Shown: one piece after another, positions 1 to 11,107 of the stretch
Layout: each line of letters opens with the position of its first letter
Numbering within the stretch: position 1 is the first letter of the stretch
Assembly: GCA_030704615.1 (NCBI GenBank)
Contig: CM060733.1
Span: forward strand, 9,548,001 to 9,612,000
Source: Takakia lepidozioides
Lineage: Eukaryota; Streptophyta; Takakiopsida; Takakiales; Takakiaceae
Direction of reading: 5' to 3'
Length of the DNA stretch: 64,000 nt
Notes under the pieces: model-generated
The model's database searches: none
Told to the model about the DNA's origin: nothing
The model's input: the letters and a program-made list of their open reading frames with translations, nothing else
Position numbers and translations under genes: made by a program

Positions 1-12
1 ATCATCTGCCTC

Positions 13-1030
13 GTGTTGACGATCTGTTGGACCATACATATGGGAATCAAGTTTTTTTCAAAACTTGATCTTCGATTTGGATATCATCAGACACGAATCA
101 AGCATTCTGACATACCAAAGACTAGATTTAGGTCCCGCTTTGGGCATTATGAATTCTTGGTGATGCCATTTGAGCTCACAAATGCTTCAGCGACATTCAC
201 ACACCTAATGAATTCCCTGTTTCAAAAATATTTGGGGAAGTTGGTCCTAGTCTACATGGATGATATATTGATAATATACTCAAAGACTGAAGAGGAACAC
301 AAACGACATCTACGCTTGGTCTTAGACATACTGAGAGAGAACCACCTGTTTACTAATAGAAGCAAGTGTGAGTTCTTTCATGTAGACCACATGGATTACT
401 TGGGGTATTGCGTCTCTAAGGATGGAATCTCAATTGATCTCAAGAAAGTCCAAACAGTGGCTGAATGGCCTAAGCCAAGTGATAAAACTGATCAGGTCAG
501 GAGCTTTATAGGATTTGCTGGTTTCCTATGGAAGTTTGTCAAGTTTTTCTCAGATTGCAGCTCCATTAACTGACCTGCTTAAGGACTCAAGTCCTGTAAG
601 CTTAAAAGATGTCTGGACAGGAGGATGTGATGTCAGTTTTGAGAAATTAAAGTTTGCTTTGGCACATGCTCCTGTACTAAAATTGCTCGACCCTACTAGG
701 GAAGCAATTGTACTCTGTACTGATGCAAGTGATCTTGCTATTGGGGCTGTGTTAATGCAAGATGGGCAAGTGATTGCCTATGAATCTCGAAAGATCAATC
801 CAGGAGAGAAGAATTCTCCGACTCATGAAAATGAACTGTTGGCAATAGTTCATGCTTTGAAAATATGGAGGCAAATGTTATCTGCTTCCAGTTGATTTTG
901 TAATAGAAACTGACCATCAGAGTTTGAAATACTTGACCACGCAACCTCATTTGAGTCAGGGGCATATTCGATGGTCAAAACTGCTTCAACAGTTCCATTA
1001 TGACCTGAAGTATGTCAAATGAAGTGAAAA
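13..1030 (+). pseudogene. Ty3/gypsy reverse transcriptase and RNase H fragment
   Basis: The first piece (13-573) reads as the RT palm: a KLDLRFGYHQ block, a TRFRSRFGHYEF block, LTNASATF, and the catalytic VYMDD at about 250-265, then the thumb with GYCVSKDGI. A frameshift near 515-570 moves into a second frame (515-895) with RNase H features: the LCTDASDLAIGAVL block with its catalytic Asp, and ENELLAIVHALKIWR. RNase H coding continues past 895 in another frame (ETDHQSLKY, about 906-932) and is interrupted again. At least two frameshifts separate parts of what is one polypeptide in live family members. It encodes no complete enzyme here. Confidence 0.85.
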
Positions 1031-1228
1031 CTTGATTGTTGATGCACTTTCTAAGAGACCATTACAAGCTAATGTTGTCTCATATATCAGGAACAATATA
1101 TTTCAGGACATTAAGGGTCAGTATGAGATTGATGGATTTTTCAAAGAACCATTTAGGAGTTTGTCTCGTGACCAAAAGACTTGATCCATTGAAAAGGAGA
1201 AATATCGGTCATACCTCTTGAGAGATGA

Positions 1229-2500
1229 TTGTTGTCTTATAATGGTCGGTTGTGCATTCCCATGATCCTAGGCCTGAGATTGCGAATTATTCATGATAGT
1301 CATAATGTTCCAAGCTCAAGACACCCGGGCTTTCAGAGGACCTATTGGTCAATACGAAAGAACTACTTCTGGCCAGGTATGATCAAAGATTATGTACAGA
1401 GATGTTTTCCCTGTCAGGTTTCGAAATCAGAAAGAGTCAGACCTCCTAGATTATTGCAACCTTTGTCTGTTCCTGGATGGAATTGGGAATCCATTAGCAT
1501 GTATTTCACTGTGGCTTTGCCCAGGACAAAAAATGGCCATGACAGTATCATGGTGGTTGTAGATAGGCTATATAAGATAGCCCATTTGATACCTATAAGG
1601 ATGAATGCTACGACATTTGATGTTGCATCCTTGTTCATGAAAGAGATATTCAGGGATTCAAAGTTTACTAGTCGCTTTTGGCTGACTTGTTCAAGAAATT
1701 GGGAAGATAAGACTAAGTACGGCCCTTCCCCCAGAAACAGATGCCCAAATAGAAAGAACCAACCGTACAATTGAAGAGATGTTAAAGATGTACCTTGGTG
1801 AGAGACATCCCACTTGGGAACAGCACATCTTGTACTTGGTGCGAGAATAAATGCCTATAACAAGCATTTACACAATGCCATTGGCATGAGTCCATTTGAA
1901 GCCTTGTATGGACGACATTTCTTACCTCATGCTTTGCTTGTTACACCACCATCAAAATGTGTAGAGTGTAAATGACATAATCAAAGAAATGCACTTGTAC
2001 TAGATCTGGTAAAAACGTAGTATATAGGGTACACAAGAACGGTCCAAGTTCTTTGCTGATGCAAGCATAGGATTTTTCGTGAATTCTCTGTTGGTGATAT
2101 GGTGTTCTTGAAGGTTAAGCCTAAAAGAATCAACTCGATGCTTGTCAACTGTTATAAGCTGTCACCAAGATTTTGTGGCTCATTCAAAATCCTAGAACAC
2201 CATGGTAAAGTGGCCTATGAGTTAGATCTCCCTTCTACGTGGAAGATTCACAAAGTTTTCTATGTTAGCCTTCTCCGGAAATATATGTCAGACCCGTCAC
2301 ACATCTTGCCCACATTGCCTCAAGCTATAAGTGATGGTCAGTTGATGGCTGAACCTAAAAAGGTTTTAGAAACTCGAGTGAAGCATCTGCGCGACCGATC
2401 TTACAAAGAACACTTGATTAAATGGTTGCACTACCCAGCTCGCAGAGGCTACATGGGAGAAAGAAGATGAACTAACATTGAGTTATCCCTCATTTTCTGT
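1229..2500 (+). pseudogene. Ty3/gypsy integrase and chromodomain-like tail fragment
   Basis: From 1229 the frame shows an integrase zinc-binding segment (HP, then a YFWPGM block, then CFPCQVSK) and the start of the catalytic core (WESISMYFTVALP, GHDSIMVVVDRL). The core then degenerates: the DDE region after about 1690 is broken by frameshifts. A separate piece at 2099-2470 carries the post-core module typical of chromoviruses, with LSPRFCGSFKIL, AYELDLP, and HKVFYVSLLRKY. It ends in a frameshifted chromodomain. The first catalytic Asp appears altered (MYF where families usually have MDF), which would by itself disable the enzyme. Confidence 0.8.
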
Positions 2501-2537
2501 CACTGAGGACAATGATGTGTCTTTGGGAGGGGGAGCT

Positions 2538-3233
2538 TGTTAGGTGCCTATGGAGCTCAGACTAGAACTGTGAACCAGTTCGCCAGAGAAGAAGGTAACC
2601 GCTGAAGTTTCGGCAGCTTCTTACGGACAGCTGTCGTGACTTTTAAGAGATTGGGGATTCGAGAAGAAGAGGAGAACTGGAGACGATGGCGAAAAAGGCT
2701 GGGCTGCAGATCATTGAAAGAGGCTGAAATTGAAAAGAGAATGTACAGAGAGAAGAAGACACGGTGTGGAGGCTGGGTGGACCGGAACCGGTACTGTGCT
2801 GTTAGACGTAGTTGAAGGAGAGATGGTTGCTGGTTTGTCTTGCTACAGTTCTCAAATCAAAACTGTGAGCATCTTCTATGTACAGAGTAAATCCTTGTAA
2901 ATCAAGCGAACAACTCTTTAAATTGGAATGAGATCAAACTGAGTTCGACTCCTGTGTCACTGTCGAGAACTGGGCTGAATTCGTAAGAAGTGCTACGCTT
3001 GAAATCAGTTGAGAAACCTGATAGGCCATCAGAGCTTAAATAGTTGATGTGCTTTGAATGTGGAAAAGCACATGTGCTTCTCCCTGAACCTCGCTTCTCC
3101 ACCTGCCAGCTGATAATAAAATATATGACTGTATGTTATTTACGTGGGCATTTCCTGCCTCCTAGCTATTGTTTTCTTCCTCCTCGGACTCGGGTTCTTG
3201 GTAGCCAGCGTCATTTGTCTCTGAGTACCAACA
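2538..3233 (+). repeat. Possible 3' LTR of the Ty3/gypsy remnant
   Basis: A purine-rich tract (GGGAGGGGGAGC) ends at about 2536 and is followed by TGTTAGG, which looks like a polypurine tract and LTR start. A plausible end is ACCAACA at 3227-3233, giving TG...CA boundaries and a rough terminal inverted match. No partner LTR is in the window, so the right boundary is a guess. Confidence 0.4.
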
Positions 3234-5144
3234 CTGTGTCAATATTTCTTTGGTGGGGAAATTTGTAAAATTGATCAGCTCTCTAATTGAGGTCTCTTTG
3301 CCTGACAATACGGTGTCAAAGCATTGGCCGAGTTTATGTACCCACATTGAATGCAAGTCCTTTTGAACAGCTAGTGGAGACAATCTAGTCTCCACTAGGC
3401 ATCCTAACTCCACCAGCATAGATTAATTGGTCCAAAATCATGACCAACCAAGGAACTGACTGGACCAGGATATGTAAGTGTGTCGCTGTTCCTCAATTGG
3501 CTTGTTCGCAACCACCACATCTCTCAAAGGAAGGCCAGTGGAGAGATTGTCACCGCGTCCAGACTCCAGACTCCTTATCAAAGCTTCTTGAAGAGGAGGT
3601 TGTCGCCGCAACTGTCCCTGAATCACCAGGATGTACATAAAAAGTCTGGCATAGAAGGGGGAGTTTCAGTAGGCAGATCCCTACCCGAGGATAGATCTGA
3701 GAGGGAGTCATTGAGTAGAGCCATCGATCACAGGCACTGGGCCCCACCAGACTAATCCCGCAGCCGTCGCCGGGCTAATCGCCTCGTACGTCACACCACT
3801 GGGACTTGACGCGATGTCCACAGGAGGTACCATCCCCTTGTTCATAATAATCTCAGCGGATTTGTTTTTAATTATTAAAATTAATTTATTATTTTCCGCG
3901 GATTTACGGTGGTAGGTGGAGTACTTTATTCACATTGTTTGGCGATTTATTTTACTGGGTTAAAATTATGGATTTCCTACCACAATTCCACTGACAGGCA
4001 GGCCGCACAGTTTAGCCAAAATGGCTCACTATGTACCCCAACTCCTTTGCCAAGTTTGGGAAGGTCAGGCAACCCGACGGTGTGGGAAGAGTGAATAGCG
4101 TGGGGCCACGGGAGGCTTGGAGAGGAGGGAAATGGCTCGACAGGGTGACTACTTCAAAAATTTGAACTATGAAACCCTTTAGTCACCATCAGCTAAACTA
4201 CTAGTTATGGCCTTTGCTGGCCAATCTGGACAGTGCACAATGTAAGATTGAGGATTTACACCCTGGAGAATACTATGATATCAAGCCGATAGCTTCAATA
4301 TATTGGAGATAAGAAGGTAAAGTCAAAGCTCTGGTATTTGCAACCATTCTGTTTCATCGGATCTCAGTTGCATTCCTTAGTTTCCAATCTGTCTTAGATT
4401 TTTGAGGTATGCAGTGCAGAGCTCATTTAGGCCCACAGTGACAGCCTTCCCCACTACACAATTAGAACCTCCAAGCCAAATTATCGTGTGCTATAACACA
4501 TAATAATGATTGTTGATGCCGGCACGCATGCACACACAACCAGCGAGACAAAACCGCTGTCACAGGCAGATCCAAGGAAACAGACAAGTGGTTGCCTCCC
4601 CGAAATGGAAGTAAAATCTACCAAAACACCTTAGGCAAAGAAAATATCCATGCATTTGTTACTTTTCAGCCTGCAGGCAGGAGGTGAAGGACCTCAGAGC
4701 GAAAATTCAGACACCTCGCACCTGGATCGACACCTGTAGTATTGACAGATCCACAGAAATGACCATACCCTTGCCCAGTAGTTGCAATCATCTAATTAAG
4801 AATGTCGCTAATTTGGTATTGAAGTTGAAAGTTTCCCAAACATTGCCTGGGGGATGAAATTGTTGCAATTCTAACTTTGAACCCCCCAGAGGACTAAGTA
4901 AAGAATCCTTCACTAATTCTTTCAAGCAGGATAACTGGTCAAGTACCACACAGTTCTTCTACGACATGGAACATCAGAATCCTGGATTAAACTTACCACC
5001 CCTCAAGAGCCTGGATAGTGCAAAGTACAATATCAGTGAGGCCAACCAGTTTGAGCCATCCGGTACCCTGCAGCCCTCTACATATGGGAAGCATGCCACG
5101 GGATGGTGCAGGCAGAAGGCAGCCCACCATCAGTAGTGCGGTAT
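3234..5144. other. Intergenic stretch without a recognised gene
   Basis: I see no coding region here with family features. The only structure noted is a short AT-rich tract near 3865-3895. The right end is the 3' flank of the minus-strand UBR7 gene, so its 3' UTR must run leftwards from 5145. Confidence 0.5.
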
Positions 5145-8100
5145 TCAGAACTGACGGCGACGTTTATGGGTTAGTTTATCAAAGAACTCCTGGATGTCAG
5201 AACTGGTCACCGTCTTTCCCGATTGTCCAAAGGGAGCCTGATTGCGATGGCAGCAGACAAGTCATCAAAAGTGTCAGGGGAAATCCAATAAGAACAGGCT
5301 TGCACCAAATTAGAACTCTATCAGACAGCAATTGAGGGGCAGATAAATGAAATGAAATGAAATGGTGCTTTATAACGTCGGCGGAAAGCTCTTAGAGAAA
5401 AAACAAGAATTGCAATAAACCTGAGCCCAATTTGGACCAAGGGAGTAAGGGAAAAGAGGAGAAGGAGAGATGTGCTCATCGACCATCCCCTGCAATAGGC
5501 GGCTATGTATAGATTGTACTCATAAGACGTTGTTTGCCGTAGCCTTGTGGCCATTGACCCCGCGCCCAGTTTGAGCGGGAACAAAAGGGACAGAACCTAC
5601 CTCTGTCAGGGGCTGAGGTTGGTAGTAAGACTTACCTTCATATATAGAATTAATCCGGGTTTTCCAGATATCCTCTAGAAATCCCTTCACACAAGCATCA
5701 ATCTGCTGTGTGTGATTTGCCCAAAAACTAGGCCTCAGGAGGGCCTGGGCTTTTGGCTCAGCCTCGAGACTTTCAAAGTTGGTAAACAGGGGTACAGGCA
5801 CAATTCCCTTGATAGAGTTGAAGAGAGCGTCTCTTTGGTGAGAGAACCCCGGACAGTGTATCAGAAAATGAATACTGTCTTCAGATTGCCCACACAACGG
5901 GCAATTGCACTCTCCCTTTCCTCTCTGCTTCTGTTTGCTGTTCAAAGGTAGGCTTCCTGCCCTGAGTTTAAATTTCAGTCTAGTGCCGAGAGTGGGTAGA
6001 CCCTTGAGGTCATCCAAGATGTCCTCCCCCATGTCACTGACTGGAAACAAGTTCAGGGAAGTTTTCTGCCTAACTTCATTTTCATCAGACAATCTCATGG
6101 CAACAGACATGGCTTTGGACACTACAGCCTCTAAGTCAGATTTATCCAGCAGGGTCAAGACTTGCGGATCCAGGTCCAGGTCCTTGAGAATCTCTTCTAC
6201 TCTCTTCTGCCAGGACTTAGCCTGTTTGACAGGGCAGTGCTGTTTCCAAGATATAGAGTCGATTAACTTAGGATATCTGGCTATGTATAGATTGTACTCA
6301 TAAGACGTTGTTTGCCGTAGCCTTGTGGCCATTGACCCCGCGCCCAGTTTGAGCGGGAACAAAAGGGACAGAACCTACCTCTGTCAGGCGCTGACATTGG
6401 TAGTGTGACTTACCATCATATATAGAATTAATCCGGGTTTTCCAGATATCCTCTAGAAATCCCTTCACACAAGCATCAATCTGCTGTGTGTGATTTGCCC
6501 AAAAACTAGGCCTCAGGAGGGCCTGGGCTTTTGGCTCAGCCTCGAGACTTTCAAAATTGTTAAACAGGGGAACAGGCAAAATTCCCTTGATAGAGTTGAA
6601 GAGAGCGTCTCTTTGGTGAGAGAACCCTGGACAGTGTATCAGAAAGTGAATACTGTCTTCAGATTGCCCACACAGCGGGCAATTGCACTCTACCTTCCTC
6701 TCTGCTTCTGTTTGCTGTTCAAAGGTAGGCTTCCTGCCCTGAGTTTAAATTTCAGTCTAGTGCCGAGAGTGGGTAGACCCTTGAGGTCATCCAAGATGTC
6801 CTCCCCCATGTCACTGACTGGAAACAAGTTCAGGGAAGTTTTCTGCCTAACTTCATTTTCATCAGACAATCCCATGGCAACAGACATGGCTGAGGACACT
6901 ACAGCCTCTAAGTCAGATTTATCCAGCAGGGTCAAGGATTGCGGATCCAGGTCCAGGTCCTTGAGAATCTCTTCTACTCTCTTCTGCCAGGACTTAGCCT
7001 GTTTGACAGGGCGGTCCTGTTTCCAAGATATAGAGTCGATTAACTTAGGATATCTGGTGTTGGGCATATGTTGCAGCTGACCCCACCATCTGACCTTGAA
7101 TTCATCTCGTCGGGAGCTTAAGGACGGAATGCCAAACTCACCCCGAACAGCCACATTGGCTGTTTTGGAGCATGCTGACATACACTCCTTAAGCACCCCC
7201 ACTTGAATGGATTCTAGAGAGAGAGAAAAAGAGAGAGCAGGTGGGCAGTGTAAAGGAGGGTCTTGGCCTTGACTGAGAAACAAACTTGGAAAAACAAGCA
7301 ACCAAGCCAACTTCTGTTCCACCAAACCAAGAGGGCTCACCAAAAAAGACTTGAGTTGTGTCGTCATATCATTTAGGCCATGAAGTAACTCTATACGTTG
7401 CACATGGCCCATCTTCTGCATGAACTGTTGTCCAGCACCTTCAGCCCGCACCAGCGCCTCCTCTCTCTTTCGCTTTGCAGTAGCTTCATACTCCTGGACC
7501 CGTTGTCCACCCAGTCAGTTACATCGGGGATTTTGGAAACCAATATGTCCCATGAAAAATACCTTAAATGACCCCCAAACTCCTTCAAATTTTCATCTGA
7601 TTATAAGATGACTCGACATTGACAGATGTTGGATTGATTTGATTTCATAGGGAGTGATAATGGTACTAGCTCAGTCCTGCAGGAGAAAGCGACCACTCAA
7701 TCCATTCTCTGTCTTTTGTGGGAAAATACCGAATCCCACTCAAGTCAATAATATATGACCTTTGTCATGGTAAGATACTCTGCCATAAACATGGGAAGTA
7801 CAGCACATTGGCTGCAACTTTTCCCTTAAATGAGTCTAGAGTCAGCAGCAGTTCAGTGCTAGTATTTGAATCAGGCTACACATCGTAGGTGGGTGGTGCT
7901 ATTAGGAAGTACATGGGACTACATCCACCGAGGCTGTCTGAATTAGTAATGCAACAAGTGTTAAGTTCCCTTCATCTCCTTACAGCTATACATGAAAATG
8001 ATTTCAAGCCTTACTTGCAATGTGTCCTCTTGATCCAGCACATAACCAACCCCCTTCGCTTCATACAATTTTAGGCAAGCTATGCACCGGCATAGCTGTG

Positions 8101-10603
8101 ACCTCCAGTCCTTCGCCAGAAAAACTGCCTGGCCAGGCTCAATGCTCAGACCGTCAACTGCAAGTTTGCCCTTGCATGAGGATCCCGAGCAGCTGTCACC
8201 ATTTGCATGAGCACTGTCAGAGCTGCAGGTCCCAAAAATCATATCCTGGGTTTTTGCTGCTAGATCTGCTCCCCTCCCTAACTTGCAAACCACCACCCCT
8301 CCTCCTGAAGATTCTGGTTTGGCCGCAGTGGCAATGTTTTTGTCTTGACTTGCCATTTCCAAAGCCACACTTGCACCGTTATTTTCTCTCTCATCGCCAC
8401 CTGTCATGGAAACCCCAACATAATAATCAAATTAACAAAAGAGCCTGTCATCATTTGAGGCAACCACATCGAGGCCCACTGCTCACACCCTGCATGACAA
8501 CTTCAATGAGTAATCCTCAGGACGAAGCGATCAGCTGACCACAGCAGAAATCCTGGATTTTCATGACACACTTTTGCCATAACTGCACACTTTTGCCCTC
8601 CCATGGAAATAGTTTTAATCATAGCATACTACAATTTGCTCATACTTTGGCAGGGGAGAAAAATGTCTACCTGTAGTGATAACCTTCTCTGGAGCTTCCT
8701 CAGCTTCTGCTGGCATGGGTGCAATCAGCAGCTCTGGGTACCTGGAGATGAAGGAGCACTGAGACACACAGGCCTGGCACACCAGCTCATCAAATGTAGG
8801 CTCCCCCTCCTCATCTCTTGGAGCCTGCAACAAGCAATGGCTGCCACCTTCAATCAAATCGAAATAACACCACCACCAATCTGAGATCATACAAGCCCCA
8901 ACACTAAAACAAAGTCATATCTCACGGAGAGGAAAGAAGTAGAGATTGATTGGCATCCCTCCCCAAACGCTCTTTCCTTCTTTTCCCCCCCCACCTTCTC
9001 TCTCCCATCTTGCAACTGAGATGCCACTCGCTAAGCAAGAGCTAAAGACTGCTACTTAATGTATAAGCCCATGTCCTGCACAGGAAGTGGGCTCCGCCCC
9101 TGCCTGATCTCTCCTGGAGCAATGTCATGGAAATGCACCTGGAGGGATAGTGGGAGGCCGAGATGGCACTCATGAAACCAATCCTCACATATGCAGCATT
9201 GAAGCATCTCGCCCTGGTCAACTCCATCAGGATCCGGATATGGACGGTGGCACACACAGTAGAGACCCCTGTAGTTTTGGTTGTATGTGTTGCCTCTGTT
9301 CTCAGGCTCTTTGTCACCGCACAACTTGCATATAGCACCTCCAAATTTAGAGTTACCACAGTCACAGCGGAACAGTCGCCGGGTCCAAAGTTCAACCACC
9401 TGGCATCATATAAAATCTTATGCTTGGTTTAACTCTTTCCACTGGCCCAAGTCTGACTCAAGAATCATCTACTAATAGTGACACTCCTGCTCAAAGGGAG
9501 ACCCTTGAGCAAAGCATCTTTATCAACCTTCCTTATGCACCATGCATTTCTGCAATCAGACCTTCCTGGGCCAGAAACTTAAGAGGGGGATGGGGCTTAC
9601 TTCGTGGCCATCGTGACAAGCTAATGAACAGGCAGTGCAAAATCCGGCATTGCCACCTGGTGTGCAAGTGATACATGCAAACACAGCCTGGCGCTTCATG
9701 TAGCCGTTGCCGTAAGTGCACTCCTTTCCTTCATCGCCCCCCAAAACTAAGTCCGCTTCCTGCATCCAGTTCCCCCCATTGTCCCAATCTGTCTTCATGA
9801 TATAATACAGACAGTAGGAGGTACGTCCTGCACTGGAAGCATACAAACACTCGAGTAACAAGCAGTTAATATCACCCACCCCGAGCTCCGTTTGTTTGTC
9901 TGTATCCCCCTTTCACCACCCTTTGGCCTCTTTAACTTGACCCAACAGCTGATCCACGGGGACACATCCATGAGTGACATGTTAGAAGATCTCCGCAACG
10001 GCAGGATAGTAGTAACTCTGAAACTATCAGCACTATGGACTCCTCCCTGCCAGATACAATTCCAGTCGGCGGCTGTCATTTTAGTAACGCCTGGGCACCC
10101 ACAATTCTAGTTGCAAGTTCTCAAAGGAAATCTTCAGGAGAAGCACAGCCATCACTTGGGTGAAGATTGAAAAGGACAGACCACAACCGACACACAAAAG
10201 TGTTTGGGTCTGGACGGGCAATAGACTATCCTTTCGTCCTGGTCTTCAGTGAACAATAATGAGACAAGAATGATGTAGGGGGAAAGTGACTACAACGACT
10301 GATGGGACTAATTGTAACCATTGGATAGCAAAGTTTACTTCGAACGATTTCGTCAAATGATGTCAAGCCATAAATTTGGAGTGGAGACAGCGCTGAGCCT
10401 GAGCGCATCGAGCACGCTCACAATCGAAGAACCAAGTCAGCAAAAGAGAGAAAACAGAACAAGGCGAGGAATGACATAGGAAGGAGAGAGGCAGGCACAA
10501 TGTGGGAAAGAGAGAAGGAATCTACCAGTTCCCGAGCCTCAATGTCCTCCATATACTCAGATAGTGTTGCAACAGGCTCATTGTCCACACTCGTCTCCTC
10601 CAT
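5145..10603 (-). CDS. UBR7: UBR7-like N-recognin (UBR box and PHD-type finger), 427 aa, seven exons
   Basis: Exons on the minus strand: 10603-10526, 9759-9601, 9399-9139, 8824-8671, 8400-8015, 7493-7341 and 5237-5145. All junctions have GT-AG ends and compatible phases, giving 427 residues. A UBR zinc-binding box occupies about residues 38-107 (CITCTPGG, CTACSLACHDGHE, FRCDCGNSKFG). A PHD-type finger follows at about 126-186 (YCVCHRPYPDPD, CCICEDWFHECHLG, LVCQACVSQCSF). The C-terminal part has the UBR7-typical WRSQLCRC and GVGYVLDQEDT blocks, then the HVQRIELLHGLND helix, and ends EFFDKLTHKRRRQF. In characterised relatives UBR7 is a ubiquitin ligase acting on histone H2B; that role is family knowledge. 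The last intron (5238-7340) holds retroelement sequence. The start is the first ATG, with a short acidic leader as in relatives. The 78-nt first exon depends on one splice choice. Confidence 0.92.
5320..7300 (-). mobile_element. LINE-like coding fragments inside the last intron of UBR7
   Basis: On the minus strand two near-identical copies encode about 260 residues resembling the C-terminal region of a non-LTR element: ELVKMRLSDENEVRQ-like helices, a LPTLGTRLKFKLRAG block, and a zinc-binding segment CPLCGQSEDSIHFLIHCPGF ahead of a run ending near FWANHTQQIDACV. The CPLC...H...C spacing is like the zf-RVT fingers that follow LINE reverse transcriptases. No RT core is present, so this is a 3' piece. 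The right-hand copy continues upstream (about 7057-7200) with further element sequence (WWGQLQHMP). A related fragment lies at 54222-54490. Confidence 0.65.
5501..7056. repeat. Tandem duplication, 778-bp unit, two copies
   Basis: The sequence starting GGCTATGTATAG at 5501 recurs at 6279, and the two units (5501-6278 and 6279-7056) are nearly identical throughout with only scattered single-base differences. The second unit joins its flank at about 7056, where the shared GATATCTGG sequence ends. The duplication is therefore recent compared with the element itself. Confidence 0.9.
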
Positions 10604-11107
10604 TTTCTTGTTTTACGCCCCCTCAATCTCGACGTCGTTACCAATCTACCCAACCTTTCTCTAAACAATTGTGGGTCCTCTATGCAGTCATCTAGCAAGT
10701 GCTCACGGGCTATGAATCTAAGAGAAACCACCGAAAGAATCTAGGCTTGTACGAGAAGAACCGGGGGGTGAATGTTCCCGCCAAAACTACCCGTACTTCC
10801 TGTTATCCACCGAGGGAAGGAGGGTCGTCGGCCTCGGGCAGTGAAGCACGCCCAAACATGAGATCCTAAAGTGTACATATTTCTCGGAAACTTTCTCTCT
10901 CTTCCTTCCGAACAAACTGTGGCAACGCGACCCTTCATAACATTTCTTTATGTTTGATATTTGTCTTGGGACATTTGTCGAAGATCGAGCAGTGCAGGAT
11001 GTGATGTGAATTGACTCCAGATTCATTATAAATCTGATGGACCTCGGACACTTTTTACTTGTTTTTGGGCTCAAAACCGTTTGTACACGGGGTGGGTGTA
11101 CGAAGGA
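10604..11107. promoter_or_regulatory. Divergent intergenic region between UBR7 and PDF-PPR gene A
   Basis: UBR7 reads left from 10603 and gene A reads right from 11108, so both promoters and 5' UTRs should lie within these 504 bp unless there are unseen 5' exons. I do not recognise a specific TATA box or binding site. Confidence 0.35.

Larger units (their letters stand above)
1..2537 (+). mobile_element. Decayed Ty3/gypsy (chromovirus-like) pol, left end cut by window
   Basis: This is the pol region of an LTR retrotransposon whose left part lies outside the window. In order it holds reverse transcriptase with a YMDD box, RNase H, an integrase zinc-binding and core region, and a C-terminal chromodomain-like tail ending just before a purine-rich tract. 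The pieces lie in different frames with stops between them, so the copy is dead. The stretch between about 1780 and 2090 retains degraded integrase C-terminal coding. The chromodomain-like end (LIKW followed by ATWEKEDE in a shifted frame, about 2415-2475) is why I call it chromovirus-like. No sequence repeating the right-hand LTR is visible at the left edge. Confidence 0.85.

Noticed and set aside
7961-10110. Plus-strand frames opposite the UBR7 exons
   Set aside because: They are antisense shadows of Cys-rich UBR and PHD coding.
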